Positions 1-11,260 of a DNA stretch of 64,000 nt are shown piece by piece. Source of the stretch: Undaria pinnatifida (taxonomy: Eukaryota; Sar; Phaeophyceae; Laminariales; Alariaceae); the NCBI GenBank assembly GCA_012845835.1, contig JABAKD010000015.1, forward strand, positions 8,358,467 through 8,422,466, given 5' to 3'. Made by a program: the position numbers and the translations under genes. Positions within the stretch are counted from its first letter, which is position 1, and each line of letters starts with the position of its first letter. The notes under the pieces are model-generated. The model made no database searches. It had not been told where the DNA came from and saw nothing but the letters and a program-made list of their open reading frames with translations.

Positions 1-169
1 CCAGCACGATATGATGCAAAAAAAAAGGCACTCTGGTTGTCTAGCTCACGCAGTGATTGGCATGCTGTACAGCGTCGTTGCCAACCAACGCCAACCCCAT
101 ATACATATATACAATGTTTTACAGCGTCGGTGAAAACCGAGGCCAACTATTACATATATAATTTAGGGA

Positions 170-610
170 GCTGAGCTGGCGGTGCATTTTTATTGTGATT
201 CAACAAAACGAGAGTTAAGTACAGCACAGCACTCACCCACACGGCACAGAACGGCACAGCACCGCACAACACCGCACAGCATCGCACAGTACCGCACCGC
301 ACGGCAGGGCACGGCAGGGCACGCCAGGGGACGGCACTGCACGGCGCTGCGCTGCTGAGCTAGCGCTGCTGGTGCTGGGCGCTGCTGGTGCTGGGCGCTG
401 CTGGTGCTGGGCGCTGCTGGTGCTGGGCGCTACTGGTGCTGGGCGTCGCTGGGCGGAGCTGAGCTGATGATATGATGAGCCAAGCTAATATCATCAGGCC
501 GGGACCTCTGGTATGATGAAGCTTCGTTCAAAGAAAAGCTGGACCGTTCCGCAAGTAACGAATGGAAGCGTTGTGCAGGTAGCATGGGGGTATTCCCAAA
601 AAACAGGAGT
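170..610 (-). repeat. dispersed repeat family H, copy 1
   Basis: The inverse strand reads TTACTTGCGGAACGGTCCAG, CATCATACCAGAGGTC, GGCTCATCAT, then AGCGC/GGCAC-rich minisatellites (ten-base GCACGGCAGG words at 240-340; a 16-base unit repeated five times at 362-442). Copies in the other orientation are at 35,500-36,020 and 54,750-55,770. Confidence 0.45.
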
Positions 611-1136
611 TTTAAACATAGGGGAAGCCAAAATTTCAACTTCCCCAAAAAAAGGACTTTCAAAAACTTGAATTTTGAAAAAAAAACATAAAAGCGCTTG
701 GGAGCGCTGTTTCAGGCATCCAAGCCCGCTCAGCCGTCCGGAGGGGATAATGTCTTAAAGTTAGTGTGGAAAGCGAAAAAAATGGAGGCCTCTCAGGCCT
801 CTCAGGCCTCTCAGGAGATGGATATTTGTAAGTAGTTGCATTGTATGATATGAGACGACGCATGCACGGCATGCATCTACTGCAGCATGCCGTGTACTTG
901 TCTCATATAATATCTGGTATACGAGTACTGATACGAGCATATACTAGAGGTCTGGGTCTGGCCATCATCTTCTTGGAAGCTTGTGGGCCTTCCAATGGCC
1001 GTCACAAGTAAGCGTAACGTCGCCCTGATTTCTTCTTCGCCTTGTTGCGTTCTCCCCCAGTGCCATTGACGCACTTGATACCCTCTATGAGCCCAATGCC
1101 GTCTTTAGTCAGTCCATGGGGGCTGCTAGTATGGTA

Positions 1137-1290
1137 TTTTTTTTTGTTCCTTTTCTTCCCTTGCTTTGTCTTCCTGACCTTTCTTCTCTTTTATTTTCTT
1201 TTATTTTCTTCTTTCCTTTCCTTTTTCGCTTTCTTCTTATTTTCGTTTCTTTTCTTTTGTTTTCTTTTGTTTTCTTTTCCTTTTTCCAAT
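1137..1290 (+). repeat. T/C-only polypyrimidine tract
   Basis: About 150 bases of TTTTC/TTTCC words; frames on either strand are low-complexity artefacts. Confidence 0.8.
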
Positions 1291-1299
1291 TGACTTGAG

Positions 1300-1618
1300 C
1301 CTGACGTGCGTAAGCGTAGTGATAGGTACCATGTGTCACATATACGTGGTAGTCTTTTCTGGGTGGCAAGCGGTGTAGTCGGTTTTTCCAGGCGCGGGTA
1401 GTGCGACGTATCTACCAGTATGGACCTACCACATCGTAGGCTGACTCCCGATTTCACTTTTATATTTTTCTGGCGGAGGCATGAATTGCGTCAGCTATGG
1501 ATATGCGTGCACCACTTTTGTGTTTTTGATTTTGTTTTTTTTCTGGGGTATCCCTCCAATCCAGAGTGACTGGAGCCTGTCCTGTGACCACGGACTTGAT
1601 TGTGCGAGTTAATGTGAG

Positions 1619-1622
<4 letters not shown>
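1300..1622 (+). repeat. direct segmental duplication, copy 1 (partner 9560-9897)
   Basis: Shared ordered words include CACATCGTAG, CTGACTCCCGATTTCACTTT, GGAGGCATGAATTGCGTCAG, GGAGCCTGTCCTGTGACCAC and GAGTTAATGTGAGAACA, each followed by a CAA repeat. Identity is about 80% by eye. No frame is conserved. Confidence 0.6.

Positions 1623-1661
<39 letters not shown>
1617..1661 (+). repeat. (CAA)n microsatellite
   Basis: Fourteen CAA/ACA units at the right edge of the 1300-1622 duplication. Confidence 0.9.
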
Positions 1662-1662
1662 T

Positions 1663-2214
1663 ACTAGCGCTGTTTGTGGCCTCTGTTTCCCCTTTTCCCA
1701 TCGAGAAGGAGCTGATCCACCTCACTCTACGGTCCAACCCGCCGGGTGTCGGTGCTGTGCGTTCGATGTGAGCCGTACTGGTGTGTGTGGCCAGACAACG
1801 GAGCATCGAGCACAGCACCGAGACCCGAGATGTTCCTCTATAGTGCCGGTTGAGCAGTGCCTGTTTTCCGCAAAAGTGCCTGTGAAATCGCTAAGCACAG
1901 ATGGGAACAACCAGTATTGGAGGTATGGGGGGCAGTGCCGGTTGTCGATATAGTGCCGATATTTCCCTCAATAATGCACATACCGGTCCCATAGAGGGAC
2001 CAGTACAGTACCTGGTACTGGTAAACGAGTACTGAAACTATTAATAGTACTAGCGCTGGTTGCGGCCTCTGTTTGTTTCCCTTGTTCCCTTTGAGAAAGA
2101 GTTGATCCACCTGGCTCTACGGTCCAAGCCGCCGGGTGTCTGTGCTGTGTGTCCGATGCGAGTCGTGCTGGTGTGTGTTACCCTACAACGGAGCACCGAG
2201 CACATCACCGAGTT
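1663..2214 (+). repeat. 163-base direct duplication with spacer
   Basis: 1663-1826 and 2050-2214 share CTAGCGCTG, GATCCACCT...CTCTACGGTCCAA, CCGCCGGGTGTC and ACAACGGAGCA.CGAGCACA. The spacer contains the miniature element 1833-2000. Confidence 0.5.
1833..2000. mobile_element. miniature element copy between two duplicated segments
   Basis: TCCTCTATAGTGCCGG at the left and CCATAGAGGGAC at the right, with GTGCCTGTGAAATCGCTAAG inside. Same family as 36441-36625. It lies between the two copies of a 163-base direct duplication. Confidence 0.5.
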
Positions 2215-2599
2215 CCGGGCAGCACCATCGAGTACGGCGCCGAGCCCCGAGCAGCACACGCACCTACGGCTTACGATATGTGTTTTGGTTCTCGCATTTT
2301 GTAAAAAATAGTAAACATATTCGTTGTCGTTCGTGAAGATTTGTTTCGTTTTTGCTTTTGTTTCCTGTGCCATCGTTTTTTCGGAGACAAACGACGGCAA
2401 CTTCGTACCCGCAACTACTGGATGTTCCGGTGGTGGTCTATTCGGGGTGTTGGGTGGTGACGTGTAGCCGTCCTCGTTGTACTCGCTTCGGAGGGTGTCA
2501 GAAATGGTCAAAAGGGGGTATGGTTTCGGTCAAACGGGGGAGGAGTGTGGTCAACAGGGCGCAGTAGATACACGTATTAATAGTACATTGGGGGGGGGT

Positions 2600-3450
2600 A
2601 CACCCCGCCTCGTTGTGTTCAAAAGGGGGGATTATTCTGCCCCCTCTTCCGACGCGGTCCCATTAGATCCAGTTTTAACGATGAAAAAACAGGTTGGAAA
2701 AATGTTAAATCTAATGTTGATTTGATTGGTTTAGGCACCCAATATTAAATAATCCGATTTGGGGGTAATTAAAAGTGAATTGAACGAAAAAAATGAAAAC
2801 TTGAAATACTTTTTGGGGGGGAAATCCAAATCCAATTTGGGAGTTGGCCCAACATGACGTGGCGTGTTCGCGGTGGGATGACACACCCGGGGCAGCCTGG
2901 CGCGAGTTTTGGTCGCGTCGACGACCACGATAGAGGCGATAAAAGGCGAACATCAACGAGAAGCGACCGGGGCAATAGCCGCGCCCACGCCTACAGACTA
3001 TAGAACATCGTATTCCGGCGGTGGCGCCTCAAAAAATATCATGGCGGCCGCAATCCCAATTTTTCAACCAGCGCGCTTGGCCAAGTCGCACTAAAACCGA
3101 TTCAACGAGCCAAAAACACAAGCATTCGCTCAAGAGTGCGATAGCTTCATCGCCGTCGCTACTCCGCGCGCGGCGGGTCGAGGCTCCTTCCGCCCACTCA
3201 AGAGACCCTTGGGGGTGATGGCTTCCTAGGCTGGGCCACCAAAAGAAAGGAGAGCCTGGCGGCGGCGCGCCCGCGACGACGCAAACCGTCGCTCTTTTCT
3301 ACTCTCGCCGCTGTTCGTCAGCAGGGTGTTGCGTGACTTGCTGCGTTATTCTGATTTCCCGCACATTTGAAGAACAATGCGAATTTTCCTCGATAGGAAG
3401 AAAATCAGTTTCGCTTCGCGAAATCAGATCCAAAAATTGGAAAATATTCA
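2600..3450. other. no gene recognised
   Basis: Composition shifts from AT-rich (2690-2810) to GC-rich (2850-3330). Short frames on both strands lack any domain or splice pattern I trust. Confidence 0.4.
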
Positions 3451-3451
3451 G

Positions 3452-3745
3452 GGCTTTTCACGTCTCAGGTCAAGCCTCGCGGGTCGGGTCGGGTCGGGTC
3501 GGGTCGGGTCGGGACGACCCGCGAGAATTTCGAGACGTCTTGACCCGACCCGACCCGACCCGCGATATTTTGAAACCTCCTGACCCCACCCGACCCGACC
3601 CGCGAGATTTTGAAAGCCTTTTGACCCGACCCGACCCGATCCGCCACACTCCGAGTGACCCGTCCCGTGAGGTGCGGGTTTTATGCGGGTCGGGTCGACT
3701 GGACCTGTGGCATATCTCACCGGCTAAAGTCGAAAAGTCACGGGT
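3452..3745. mobile_element. GGGTC-repeat element 1 (hAT-like miniature transposon?)
   Basis: CAGGGCTTTTCACG opens the segment. It is followed by (GGGTC)6 on the plus strand and then inverted GACCC runs separated by CGCGAGATTTTGAAA-type spacers. The right tip is degraded. Plant and algal hAT elements often have CAGGG tips with subterminal GGGTC words, so this may be a miniature form; that reading is inference. Long frames across it are artefacts of the 5-base repeat. Confidence 0.45.
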
Positions 3746-3984
3746 CAAACATGTCTGGATATATGTGCACCTTGGTCCGTTGGTTGGTCCTTGGTCCCAG
3801 GTACTTTTCCCAGCATGTCGTGCTCTCTGTTTTTTTTACCGCTATTGTTTGCAGCATTATTATGTGGTGTGCGCGCGAAAAATGAGAAAGAGGCCGCAAC
3901 CCACGCATGGGCAACTAGCCACGCCCGTGGCGCTAGACCACCGGGCCGACCCGACGAGTGACCCGACGAGCGAGCTAGTTATCT

Positions 3985-4566
3985 ATGCAGTCTCAGGCCC
4001 CGGCAAGCAGCCTATCTGAGCCGCCTCCGGCAGCAAGCCCACAACTGGGGCGGTGGATATGTCAGCAGGGGCTGCGATCCGCGAGAGTGTGTTGCCTGCT
4101 GCTGGTGCTTGCTGCTGCCAGAGTGCTGCTGCTACTGTTCTGCTGCTGCTGCTTCGACGACGACTGCTCTTGCTTTTTTACGTTTGGTCACATTTCATAC
4201 TGGTATGATAATTCTCGAGCTAGCTACTACTGTATCTATCTTCTATGTCCATGTATGCAGTCTCCGGCCCCGGCAACAAGCAGCCTAGCTGAGCCACCTC
4301 CGGCAGCAAGCCCGCAACTGGGACGGTGGATCTGTCAGCAGGGGCTGCATTCCGCGATGATCCGGGCTCTGCTGCTGGTGCTTGCTGGCGCTGCTGGTAC
4401 TGGTGCTGCTGCTTGCTGCTGCTGCTGCTGCTTCGACGACGACTGCCCTCGCCTTTTTACGTTTGGTCACATTTCGTACTGTGGTATGACCGTATTGTTA
4501 CTGTTACGGCTTCACCCGCACGGGATTCGCGTCACACTATCTGTATGCCTTGGTACGAGTAGCTAA
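3985..4566 (+). CDS. hypothetical ORF with internal in-frame duplication
   Basis: A 193-codon frame from ATG contains two copies of a roughly 75-residue unit, each starting MQSxAPA, passing through PPPAASPQLGRWICQQGL and ending near FTFGHISY. The copies begin at 3985 and 4255 and keep the same frame, although each carries expanded CTG/TGC repeats coding for Leu, Ala and Cys runs followed by FDDD. I recognise no family. The preserved frame could mean selection or simply a recent tandem duplication with a length divisible by three. There is no clear promoter or splice signal. I treat it as doubtful coding sequence. Confidence 0.2.
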   Translation: MQSQAPASSLSEPPPAASPQLGRWICQQGLRSARVCCLLLVLAAARVLLLLFCCCCFDDDCSCFFTFGHISYWYDNSRASYYCIYLLCPCMQSPAPATSSLAEPPPAASPQLGRWICQQGLHSAMIRALLLVLAGAAGTGAAACCCCCCFDDDCPRLFTFGHISYCGMTVLLLLRLHPHGIRVTLSVCLGTSS

Positions 4567-4734
4567 GGGTACTGCCTGGTGATTGTTCTACACGCTGTAT
4601 GACATCTGATCGGAGCATCGGCACAAGAGAGGCAGGAAACGGTAAGTGTTGTACTACTTACGGATCCGCGGGTCCGACCCGCGGGGCGCCTGCACGGCAT
4701 TGGCCCTGAGCTGTAAGTTTGAAAAACGGGTTTG

Positions 4735-5064
4735 ACCCGCAGGTCAGCCGAAAACAACTCGCGGGTCATGATGGCTTGACCCGCGAGTGATCCGTATCTC
4801 GCGGGTCATGGCCCGACCCGACACGCGAGATTTTGAAAACCTCTTGACCCGACCCGACCCGACCCGACCCGCGAGATTTTGAAACCTCTTGACCCGACCC
4901 GACCCCACCCGCGAGATTGTGAAGGCTATTGACACGACCCGACCCGACCCGTGAGATTTTGAAACCTCTTGACCCGACCCGACCCGATCCGCGATATTGT
5001 AAAACCCTCTTGCCATGACCCGTCCCGCGGGTCGGGTCGCGACCCGTGAAGAGCCCTGAAAATG
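4735..5064. mobile_element. GGGTC-repeat element 2
   Basis: Five GACCC clusters separated by GCGAGATTTTGAAA spacers. The right end CCCGTGAAGAGCCCTG is the inverse of the element 1 left tip (CAGGGCTTTTCACG...). The left end is not clear; CGCGGGTC words begin near 4670. Confidence 0.45.
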
Positions 5065-5082
5065 TTTTTCTTAAGACCGGTG

Positions 5083-6350
5083 CTAAAGAAAAGTCGATAG
5101 TTGAACCAAAAAGTTTCCAGACTTTTTTCTGGCAATGCTTGCTGAAATATTTCCAGTACCGTCGCCATTATGGGGAAACCCGAATTTCAAGCGGCCCAAT
5201 TGGTCAATTTTCATCAAGTTTCGATCAACATTGTACACCAACCACGATTGACCTTCGAACTCGAGAATAGAGACAACCCTACGATCACTCCCTCTTCGTT
5301 CCGGACAAGGTCGCATGAGTCTAGGTGACAGCGCCGAGGAGTTCATCTTGATCCATGCCCTAGGGCTAAGAGGTTGGTTGTGTTGTCCTGTGGTCTTCCG
5401 TCAAGTCTGCTCAAAATCCTACTTTTTGCCCGTTGGGCGACGATTTGGAGCTTTTTCGTGTCTGTTTTCCACACACCAGCCGCGGAATGTATTTTCAACA
5501 GAAGCCTGGTCCGCGGCCGCCACATATCACTAGCCGTAGTGTGAGCACTGGACACTAAGGGTAGGTCGGAGCCCCTAACCAGCTCGCCACGTTCAGATTT
5601 CACGACGCTGTCGTTGATTTCGTCGAACGAAGTGTGCGGAGCACACGAAATCACTCCGCGTTTTCAATCTAAGGTCTGCTTCAGAATTTCTCAAGCAGTG
5701 ATAAAACGTGGCCACGATTGGCGCGAGAAACCTGTTTTTTCGGAAAATTGGAAACTCCCAAAAAAAACTAAAATATGAAATACAAGCTTCCTATTAATAG
5801 TACCGTCGCTATGGGGGAAAATGTATTAAAATAGTATGTATGTTCAGGCTCTTTTTTCGTCATGCGGCCCAACTGCCCAATTGGTCTATATTCATCAAAA
5901 GCCCCGATCAACATTGAACAATGTCCACCAAACACGATTGACCTTCGATTTCGAGATAGAGAGAACCCACGATCACTGCTCTTCGTTCCGGACAAGGTCA
6001 CATGAGTGTAGGTGACAGCGCCGAAGAGTTCATCTTGATCCATGCCCTAGGGCGTGAGACGTTGCTTGTGTATTCCTGGGGTCTTCCGTCGGATCCAGTT
6101 AAAATTCTATGTTTTGCCCGTTGGGAGACGATGGAGAGTTTTCGTGTCTTGTTTCTACACACCAGCCGCCACATATGTTCTTGACAGAAGCCTGATGGGC
6201 GCCCGCCACACATCACCGGCCGTAGATTGGGCACTGTAAACCAAGGGTGGGTCGGAGCCCGTAACGGGCTTGCCACGTTCGGATTTCACGACGCTGTCGT
6301 TGATTTAGTTGAACGACGTGTGTAGAGCACACAAAATCACGCCGGGTATA
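5083..6350 (-). pseudogene. duplicated coding-like relic (two diverged copies)
   Basis: Two copies of a roughly 480-base sequence lie in direct order, about 5170-5660 and 5860-6350. On the minus strand both read through related peptides: copy 1 has QIVAQRAKSRILSRLDGRPQ, copy 2 has SIVSQRAKHRILTGSDGRPQ. Both then give MNSSALSPxLM, in copy 1 followed by PCPERRGSDRRVVSILEFEG. Frameshifts and stops break each copy (copy 2 stops after SPTLM). Many nucleotide differences give similar amino acids, hinting that the ancestor was translated. I do not recognise the protein. The 5660-5860 spacer has no feature. Confidence 0.35.
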
Positions 6351-6820
6351 ATCTAACATATGTTTGAGAATGTTGGCCAAGATCGCCGCGAGTAATTTTT
6401 TTCCGGAAAATAGGAAAGCGCCTCAAACAAATTGACAAAATCAAGCCCATACAAAGAGGATCGTCCAGGCAAAGTACAAAGTTTGGCTCGGATCCTCGGA
6501 AATAATACTCGAAAAAACTATTGGCCTTGCATTCAGACCGGTCTTAGCCCCAATACAGTGCCCGAAAAAAAAACGGTTCAAGTTCTCGGCATGGGCTGTG
6601 CGTGTCTTGCCAGCGCATCATAATTGGATTTTAGGCAGTTTCGGGCAAAACCGCGGGCAAGTTCCGCGGGCGCGTTTTCCCGATACCCCCAACTGACCGA
6701 AAAACAGGGGCGTATACCCCCTTTTGGCCATTTCCTTCATGATTCCACATCCACCCGAGGATAAAAAAAAGTCAAATATGTGTAGCGCGGGTTGATGAGT
6801 AACGGTCGCCCGCTACGGCA

Positions 6821-6945
6821 TTGTGCCTGTGAAATCGCTTGGCAACAAATAGGGGCAACCAGCCAACCAGTAGCGGCGGGATAGCGCCGGTTGCCGCCAT
6901 AGTGCCGGCATTTCTTGCTGGCACATATCGGTATGATAGAGGGAC
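6821..6945. mobile_element. miniature element copy (left end truncated)
   Basis: TTGTGCCTGTGAAATCGCTT, ATAGCGCCGGTTGCCGCCAT and the terminal GATAGAGGGAC match the family, but the left GTCCCTC tip is missing. The flanking 6350-6820 has no recognised feature. Confidence 0.45.
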
Positions 6946-7012
6946 TACCTACCAACTGCTGCTGCTGTGCTTGCTTGCTTTAGGTTGTCATTTCTACTCG
7001 TCATGAATTTCG

Positions 7013-7215
7013 GCTTTTCACGGGTCACCCGACCAGGCCCCACGAGGTGTTCAAAACCTCGCGGGTCGAGCCGGGTTGGGTCAGGGTTTTTTGCAAATCT
7101 CACGGGTCGGATCGGGTCGGGTCAGGAGACTTTCAGATCTCACGGATCGGGGTTGGGTCACACTGACCCGATCCGACCCGTGGGAGGCGATCGGACCCGC
7201 GAAAGGCCCAAACGA
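7013..7215. mobile_element. GGGTC-repeat element 3
   Basis: Left CGGCTTTTCACGGGTCACCC, right GACCCGCGAAAGGCCC (inverse GGGCCTTTCGCGGGTC). GGGTCGGGTC words lie between, switching to GACCCGATCC near 7164. Confidence 0.45.
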
Positions 7216-7424
7216 TTTCTCTCTCACGCCTGGAAATCCCTAGCTTTCTACTGCTGCAGACTAGACACATACCTGGTAGGCAAAGAGCAACTGCAGTAGC
7301 TGCAGCAGAGACCGCTCGCTGCTCCCTACCGGTTTTCCTACCTGCTCCCCACTGAACAACACCACCGCAGCCCTACCCACGGCGCACACAACACTGCAAC
7401 ACTGAACAGCAAATTGTACAACAG

Positions 7425-7457
<33 letters not shown>

Positions 7458-8760
7458 CATCTTGGTCGGAGCACGCAAGCGATTGTCTTGTGTGTCTATA
7501 TGATACCAATATGGGCCGAAACATAAATACCGTTTATATTTCATATTAATGACAAAATGGTAATTACATTTCAACCCGTAGATACCATTCTGGGCCAAAA
7601 AATAATAACTGATTAGTATACATATTAATGGTTCAACGGTATGTATATTTCCGCCTAAAGAAGTATCATACCAGGTATGTATCACTATAAACGAAAATAT
7701 AATGACCGTTTTGGTAAAAACATTGATATCACAAGGTCCTTAAGTTTGAGTACAAAGTGGTAGAAAAAAAAAAGGAATAATTTCGGAAAGCGTTCAGCCC
7801 CGGGGTATAGCTCTAGCCGCTCTAGGACATGTTAACATTTCTACGCTGACTGGTTGCGGCAGGTGTATCCAGCTCGAGCAGCGACGCATCGAGGCATAAA
7901 ACGCTTTTCACCGACGAGATAGAGAGAGGAAGAGGGAGAGGGGGAGGGGGAGGGAGGGTCGAACCCGTGAGAGGGAGGGTCGAACTCGTGAGAGGGAGGG
8001 TCGCACCCGTGAGAAGCTTGCTGGTTCTTCGCTTGAGTGAGGGAGGGTCGAACCCGTGAGAAGCTTGCTGGTTCTTCGCTGACCCAACCTCCGCTCCTCT
8101 AAAAGCCTAACTCAAAATTTGACACAACTATAAGTTTAAATATAAGTACCGTAGACGCACTAACAGGAATACAAAAAGGTCCTTACATTTAAGTCTAAAA
8201 AACGACCAAACTATAGCGTCCGTTGATATATAAATAGTAATATAAAATAGTCCTTAAAATTACGTCTATAGTGGGAAACAGGAAATAGACGAAAAAATAT
8301 ACATGCGGGGGGTTTGCACCTCTATTTGTACCAACAGCAGTCAAGCTCACGCAGACGCAAGAGAACGCAAAGGACGAAATCATTGACACTCACGTTAACC
8401 TCACGTGTTTCGTGGTGCGTCGTCCGATGGCCAAGGTCGAGAGCCGCGCAGTCTTCCTTGTGGTTTGACGCAAGTAAAAGTGTAACTCTCTAGGCAAACT
8501 CGAGTAGAAGTCACAGAACCTGGAGGTCCCGCGACGTACGTAAGTTCCGTACATTTTGATATTTTTGATATTTTTAATACGGCGTATTTTGTTTGACAGA
8601 TCAGGTCATCATGTCGTCCAATAATAACATATGAAATGGCAACGTCACGCTGGTGATCTGCAGTTGGCACAGCTCACACGAACAGATCATAGATCACAGA
8701 TGACCGATTACGTACGAATATATCCTGATTATGTTTTTTTGGGATCTTTGAAAATCTTGG
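7216..8760. other. mostly featureless; CAG run and minisatellite only
   Basis: CAG repeat at 7422-7455, AT-rich DNA 7500-7900, the minisatellite 7918-8092, then AT-rich DNA. No frame longer than 115 codons; the longest contain the CAG run. Confidence 0.4.
7918..8092 (+). repeat. GAGGGAGGGTCGAACCCGTGA minisatellite region
   Basis: A purine-only start (7918-7960) leads into four 20-23 base units of GGGAGGGTCGAACCCGTGAG. A 50-base unit, AGAAGCTTGCTGGTTCTTCG, occurs twice (8012, 8060). Confidence 0.65.
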
Positions 8761-8761
8761 T

Positions 8762-9500
8762 TGCAAGACCCCCCCCAAAAAGCGGCGACTCCCAAGCTCC
8801 ACTCGGCCTCCGGCGGCCTCGCGGTGCCGCCGCGTCCCATCCGCACAGCAGCACTACGACGTGCCGGCGAAAAAACGGGCGTCGGTGTCCCACCTCGACG
8901 AGGGGGGAGGGGGGAGCGTGGAAATCGCCCTCCCGGGGACGGCTCGCTTGCCCCCCCCCTCTTTTTCTTCGTCGTTGCCCGCATTTTTTTTTTTCGAACG
9001 CCAACTGTCCACTACCTCCTTAGTGTATTATTGCGCTACGTACTGCTGCATTGCTGTACTGCTGTACTGGGTAGGTCCGTGGGTGGATGGTGGGTGGTGG
9101 GTGGGTGTGGTGGATGGTGGGTGGTGGGTGGGTGTGGTGGACGGCGGCTCGCTCTCTCCCCGAGATGGCCGAGTATCGTCAAAAAATGAAACTTCCCCCG
9201 TCTGTTTCCTGTTTCAAACAAGTTCCTCAAGAACCAACCACACTGCTCCCCGCGTACCAGGTGTACCGCTGTAGGTACTGCTGCACTGCTGTATGTAGTA
9301 GAGGTTTGGTCGGTGGGTGGGTGGAGGATGCACTGCGTCGTCCGTGGTGGGTGGGTGGACCGTTCCGTACGTGGGAGTCTTTTTTCGTCCTGTGGGAGAT
9401 AAACCTTTGTTTGTTTCTAACATTCCGGCCTCCCACTGGTTGGTGGTGCTTGGGAGGACCACCTTCCCCACTGCTGCACTCCTCTGTCCTTTATGATATG
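8762..9500 (+). repeat. large inverted duplication, copy 1
   Basis: Ordered blocks: a C-rich GAC-repeat block (8762-9015) with GGCGACTCCCAAGCTCC and AAATCGCCCTCCCGGGGAC; GTACTGCTGTACTGGGTAGG; then GTTTGGTCGGTGGGTGGGTG, GTGGGAGTC and CCCACTG. All recur inverted and in reverse order at 49752-51345. It is flanked by near-direct repeats with GAAATGG...CACAGCTCACAC...AGATCATAGATCAC at about 8632-8700 and 9500-9548. Frames here are C/G-rich shadows. Confidence 0.6.
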
Positions 9501-9559
9501 TGAAATGGCCTGCAGTCTGCACAGCTCACACTGGCAGATCATAGATCACTTATTATAGA

Positions 9560-9897
9560 TGTCGTGCGTATGCGTAGTGATTGATACTACGTGGTAGGTA
9601 GTCTTGGGTGGCAATCGGTACACAGCAGTATATCTATATCGGTTTCTCCACAGGCGTGAGTATAATAATGTGAGACGTATGTATGCACCGGTATGGACCT
9701 GGCACATCGTAGACTAACTCCCGATTTCACTTTTATATGTTTCTGGTGGAGGCATGAATTGCGTCAGCTGTGATATATGCGTGTACCACCTTGGGTTGTT
9801 CGTGTTTTTCCCTGAGGTATTCCTCAGCCCCAGAGTGACCGGAGCCTGTCCTGTGACCACGGACTTGACTATGCGAGTTAATGTGAGAACATCAACT
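9560..9897 (+). repeat. direct segmental duplication, copy 2
   Basis: Partner of 1300-1622; it directly follows the flanking repeat of the 8.76-9.5 kb block. The stretch from 9900 to 11030 has a short CAA repeat and a poly-G run (9945-9967) but no recognised gene. Confidence 0.6.
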
Positions 9898-11034
9898 GTT
9901 AACAACAACAACAACAGATCACCGATCTTCGAAGGATTTTGCGAGGGGGGGGCGTTGGGGGGGGGGAGGTCCCTGACTGCTGGCGCTGCTTTATCATCAC
10001 ACTGCTGTTGCACCCGGCGGAGTGTGCCATCTCGTGGCATTAGGTCTGCTAGACAGGTCTCAGATCACCCCAGATATCTTTGGAACGGAAAAAGATTCAA
10101 AGGCAACGACAGAGTTGTTAATTTAAATCCTTACAGACAGGTGGCGGTGCGTAGCGTGTGTCAGCCCGTAGCTGGTATAATACGCTTACTACTACGTAGG
10201 CTCGCTTGCGGATGACCCGATCAAGACACACAGACAGCCTATATATCGTAGTCTAATTTGTAGAGGCTAACAACGCAGATTCACGGTTAAGTGTGCCTGT
10301 AGGAGGGCTTCAAAGAAGAATAGAGAAGAAGAAGTTCGTTGGTCGGCGACCCCAAGCCGATATATATATGTTGATTGATTAGTCTATTTATTTGCTCAGC
10401 AGATGAGAGCTGATGATGATGATGGTGAGCAAAGAGGAGTGATCGAGGTGGGTCTGGCCATCACCTGATCGAGACGGCACAATGAGTATGCCACGGACAG
10501 ATGTACTCTACGGGTAGTTGTCTGATCTACCTACAGCAACGTTTCCTGAGGCTTGCTTGTGGTCTACCGTGCCTATGGCAATGTTCCCTGAGGTTTGCTT
10601 CTGGGAGCTTAGCTACGCCAACGTCCCGACGGTCAACCTAAAATCATATTCCATGAACGTTGCTAACCGTACGTTGTTGCGCCGCATTATTTTTCGTACT
10701 AACATTACTCGCATGTACTACGACGTACATGTACCAGCTTTTGGATAATATGACTACGCGCCAGTAAGCTGCTGTGCATCATGTATCCAAGATATTGCTG
10801 CTGACTTGTGCTTGCGACGTACTGCATCGATAAACGACAACTATTAATAATGATACCAGACTGAAAAATGTCTGTCGCACGAACATCTCGGAATGTATTA
10901 TACAAGATGACTTTATTAAGTAAGTGTTATCAAGTAACGACAATGGTGGTTACTGACAAGTACTCATCTCTAATAAATAAGAGTAGTACCAGAGCGGCAG
11001 GGTGGCAGGATGGGAGGAGGGCACTGCCTTCAAC

Positions 11035-11047
11035 TACTACTACTACT

Positions 11048-11111
<64 letters not shown>

Positions 11112-11260
11112 GCTACTGCTACTGCTACTGCTACTGCTACTGCTACTGCTACTGCTACTACTGCTACTGCTACTGCTACTGCTACTGCTACTGCTACTGC
11201 TACTACTGCTACTGCTACTGCTACTGCTACTCTGCTACTACTACTACTACTGCTGCTGAA
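11035..11260 (+). repeat. (CTA)n-(CTACTG)n microsatellite
   Basis: CTA repeats for about 75 bases, then CTACTG/CTGCTA hexamers for about 130 bases with short CTA interruptions. All three forward frames are open through it, so the 85-211 codon frames here are not evidence of genes. Confidence 0.9.

Noticed and set aside
3333-4019. 228-codon frame over the GGGTC array
   Set aside because: Arg/Pro/Asp repeats come from the 5-base repeat, which is open in several frames on both strands.
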